Shown: positions 5,287 to 6,091 of the stretch, one piece after another | How the letters are laid out: the number at the start of each line of letters is the position of its first letter | How positions within the stretch are numbered: position 1 is the first letter of the stretch | Assembly (NCBI GenBank): GCA_964577195.1 | Contig: CAZNYF010000166.1 | Coordinates: forward strand, 1-6,091 | Origin: HyVt-560 sp964577195 | GTDB taxonomy: Bacteria > Pseudomonadota > Gammaproteobacteria > UWMA-0217 | DNA length: 6,091 nt | Reading direction: 5' to 3' | The notes under the pieces: generated by a model | What the model was told of the DNA's origin: nothing | Databases searched by the model: none | What the model saw: the letters and a program-made list of their open reading frames with translations, nothing else | Translations under genes and position numbers: made by a program

Positions 5287-6083
5287 TCAAAATCGCGATA
5301 TCAGGTGTTGGCGGTCGTATGGGCCGCACATTGGTTGCAGCCTGTGCTGAAAACCCGTTAGTAGAACTGACGGCGGCAACTGAATACGCGGGTAGCTCAT
5401 TGTTAGGAACCGATTCCGGCGAGCTGGCAGGATTAGAGAAAAATGATATCGCTGTCGTTTCTTCGTTACAGGATGCGCCTGATTTTGATGTGCTGGTTGA
5501 TTTTACCGTGCCGGATGCGACGGTTGCTCATATTCAGTTTTGCCGCGAGCATAATAAAAAAATTGTCATCGGTACCACTGGACTGGATGATGACGGCAAG
5601 CAACTCCTTAATGATGTCGCCAAGCAAACCGGAATTGTGTTTGCTCCCAACTATAGTGTCGGCGTGAATCTCTGCTTGAATCTGCTGGATACCGCAGCAC
5701 GTGTGCTTGGCGATACAGTCGATATCGAAATTATTGAAGCCCACCATCGCCACAAAGTTGATGCCCCCTCCGGCACCGCAATCCGCATGGGTGAAGTGGT
5801 TGCCGATGCACTCGGCAGAAATCTCGCAGAATGTGCTGTCTACGGTAGGGAAGGGCATACCGGCGCAAGAGATCGTAAAACCATCGGTTTTGAAACCATC
5901 CGCGCGGGTGATATCGTTGGTGAGCACACCGTGATGTTTGCCGCTGAAGGTGAGCGTGTAGAAATCACGCACAAAGCCTCTAGCCGCATGACCTTCGCTA
6001 GCGGTGCAGTCCGAGCGGCAGAATGGCTGACCAATCAACCGCCCGGCCTCTATGATATGCAGGATGTTCTGGGACTAAAATAA
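5283..6083 (+). CDS. dapB: 4-hydroxy-tetrahydrodipicolinate reductase DapB
   Basis: DapB is the cytosolic enzyme that reduces hydroxytetrahydrodipicolinate to tetrahydrodipicolinate with NAD(P)H, on the route to diaminopimelate for peptidoglycan and to lysine. It is 266 residues long, close to the E. coli enzyme (273). The N-terminal Rossmann motif GVGGRMG is at 8-14. The catalytic segment HHRHKVDAPSGTA starts at His154, with Lys158 matching E. coli His159 and Lys163. VGEHTVMF and ASSRMTFASGAV close the protein. Tyr35 follows Glu34 where E. coli has Arg39 next to Glu38, which may affect cofactor choice. The start overlaps the dnaJ stop as ATGA (5283-5286) with no strong ribosome-binding site, so translational coupling is likely. 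Placing dapB behind dnaJ is common in gammaproteobacteria, often followed by carA, which would lie outside the window. Confidence 0.98.
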   Translation: MIKIAISGVGGRMGRTLVAACAENPLVELTAATEYAGSSLLGTDSGELAGLEKNDIAVVSSLQDAPDFDVLVDFTVPDATVAHIQFCREHNKKIVIGTTGLDDDGKQLLNDVAKQTGIVFAPNYSVGVNLCLNLLDTAARVLGDTVDIEIIEAHHRHKVDAPSGTAIRMGEVVADALGRNLAECAVYGREGHTGARDRKTIGFETIRAGDIVGEHTVMFAAEGERVEITHKASSRMTFASGAVRAAEWLTNQPPGLYDMQDVLGLK

Positions 6084-6091
6084 TCTTCAGG

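Noticed and set aside
5466..6038. Minus-strand open frame of 190 codons opposite dapB
   Set aside because: It lies wholly antisense to a conserved dapB with intact catalytic motifs and shows no recognisable domain.

Overview
The window carries five plus-strand genes in the order hrcA, grpE, dnaK, dnaJ, dapB. This is the classical cytosolic Hsp70 chaperone cluster plus the lysine/diaminopimelate gene dapB. All five proteins look intact and full length. The gene order, the E. coli-like DnaK, DnaJ and DapB sequences, and an E. coli-type sigma-32 promoter before dnaK point to a gammaproteobacterium of moderate GC content. The presence of hrcA excludes E. coli-like enterics. I cannot name a genus.

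Layout. Positions 1-266 hold no convincing gene. They contain a long imperfect inverted repeat spanning at least 1-197, which looks like a small non-autonomous palindromic element. It is followed by a short regulatory stretch with nested inverted repeats and a probable promoter whose start point falls on or next to the hrcA ATG. hrcA (267-1319) encodes the heat-inducible repressor. A 74-bp gap with a weak sigma-32-like site leads to grpE (1394-1969). The 140-bp grpE-dnaK gap holds a strong hairpin and a near-canonical sigma-32 promoter. dnaK (2110-4044) is followed by an intrinsic-terminator-like hairpin, then dnaJ (4135-5286). dapB (5283-6083) overlaps dnaJ by four bases and ends 8 bases before the window edge.

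How the genes work together. DnaK is the ATP-driven chaperone, DnaJ delivers substrates and stimulates its ATPase, and GrpE exchanges its nucleotide. HrcA is a repressor of heat-shock genes. The sequence suggests layered control: a separate, possibly leaderless hrcA transcript, a dedicated sigma-32 promoter at dnaK, and a partial terminator that would keep DnaJ (and DapB behind it) below DnaK. No canonical CIRCE operator (N9 spacing) is present, so HrcA either acts elsewhere (for example at groESL) or recognises a variant site near 180-206.

This is mostly a well-known locus. I see no wholly new system. The points worth a second look are the inverted-repeat element before hrcA, the leaderless-start architecture, the duplicated -35 motif, the dnaK/dnaJ attenuator, and two unusual residues (DnaK Ile343, DapB Tyr35).
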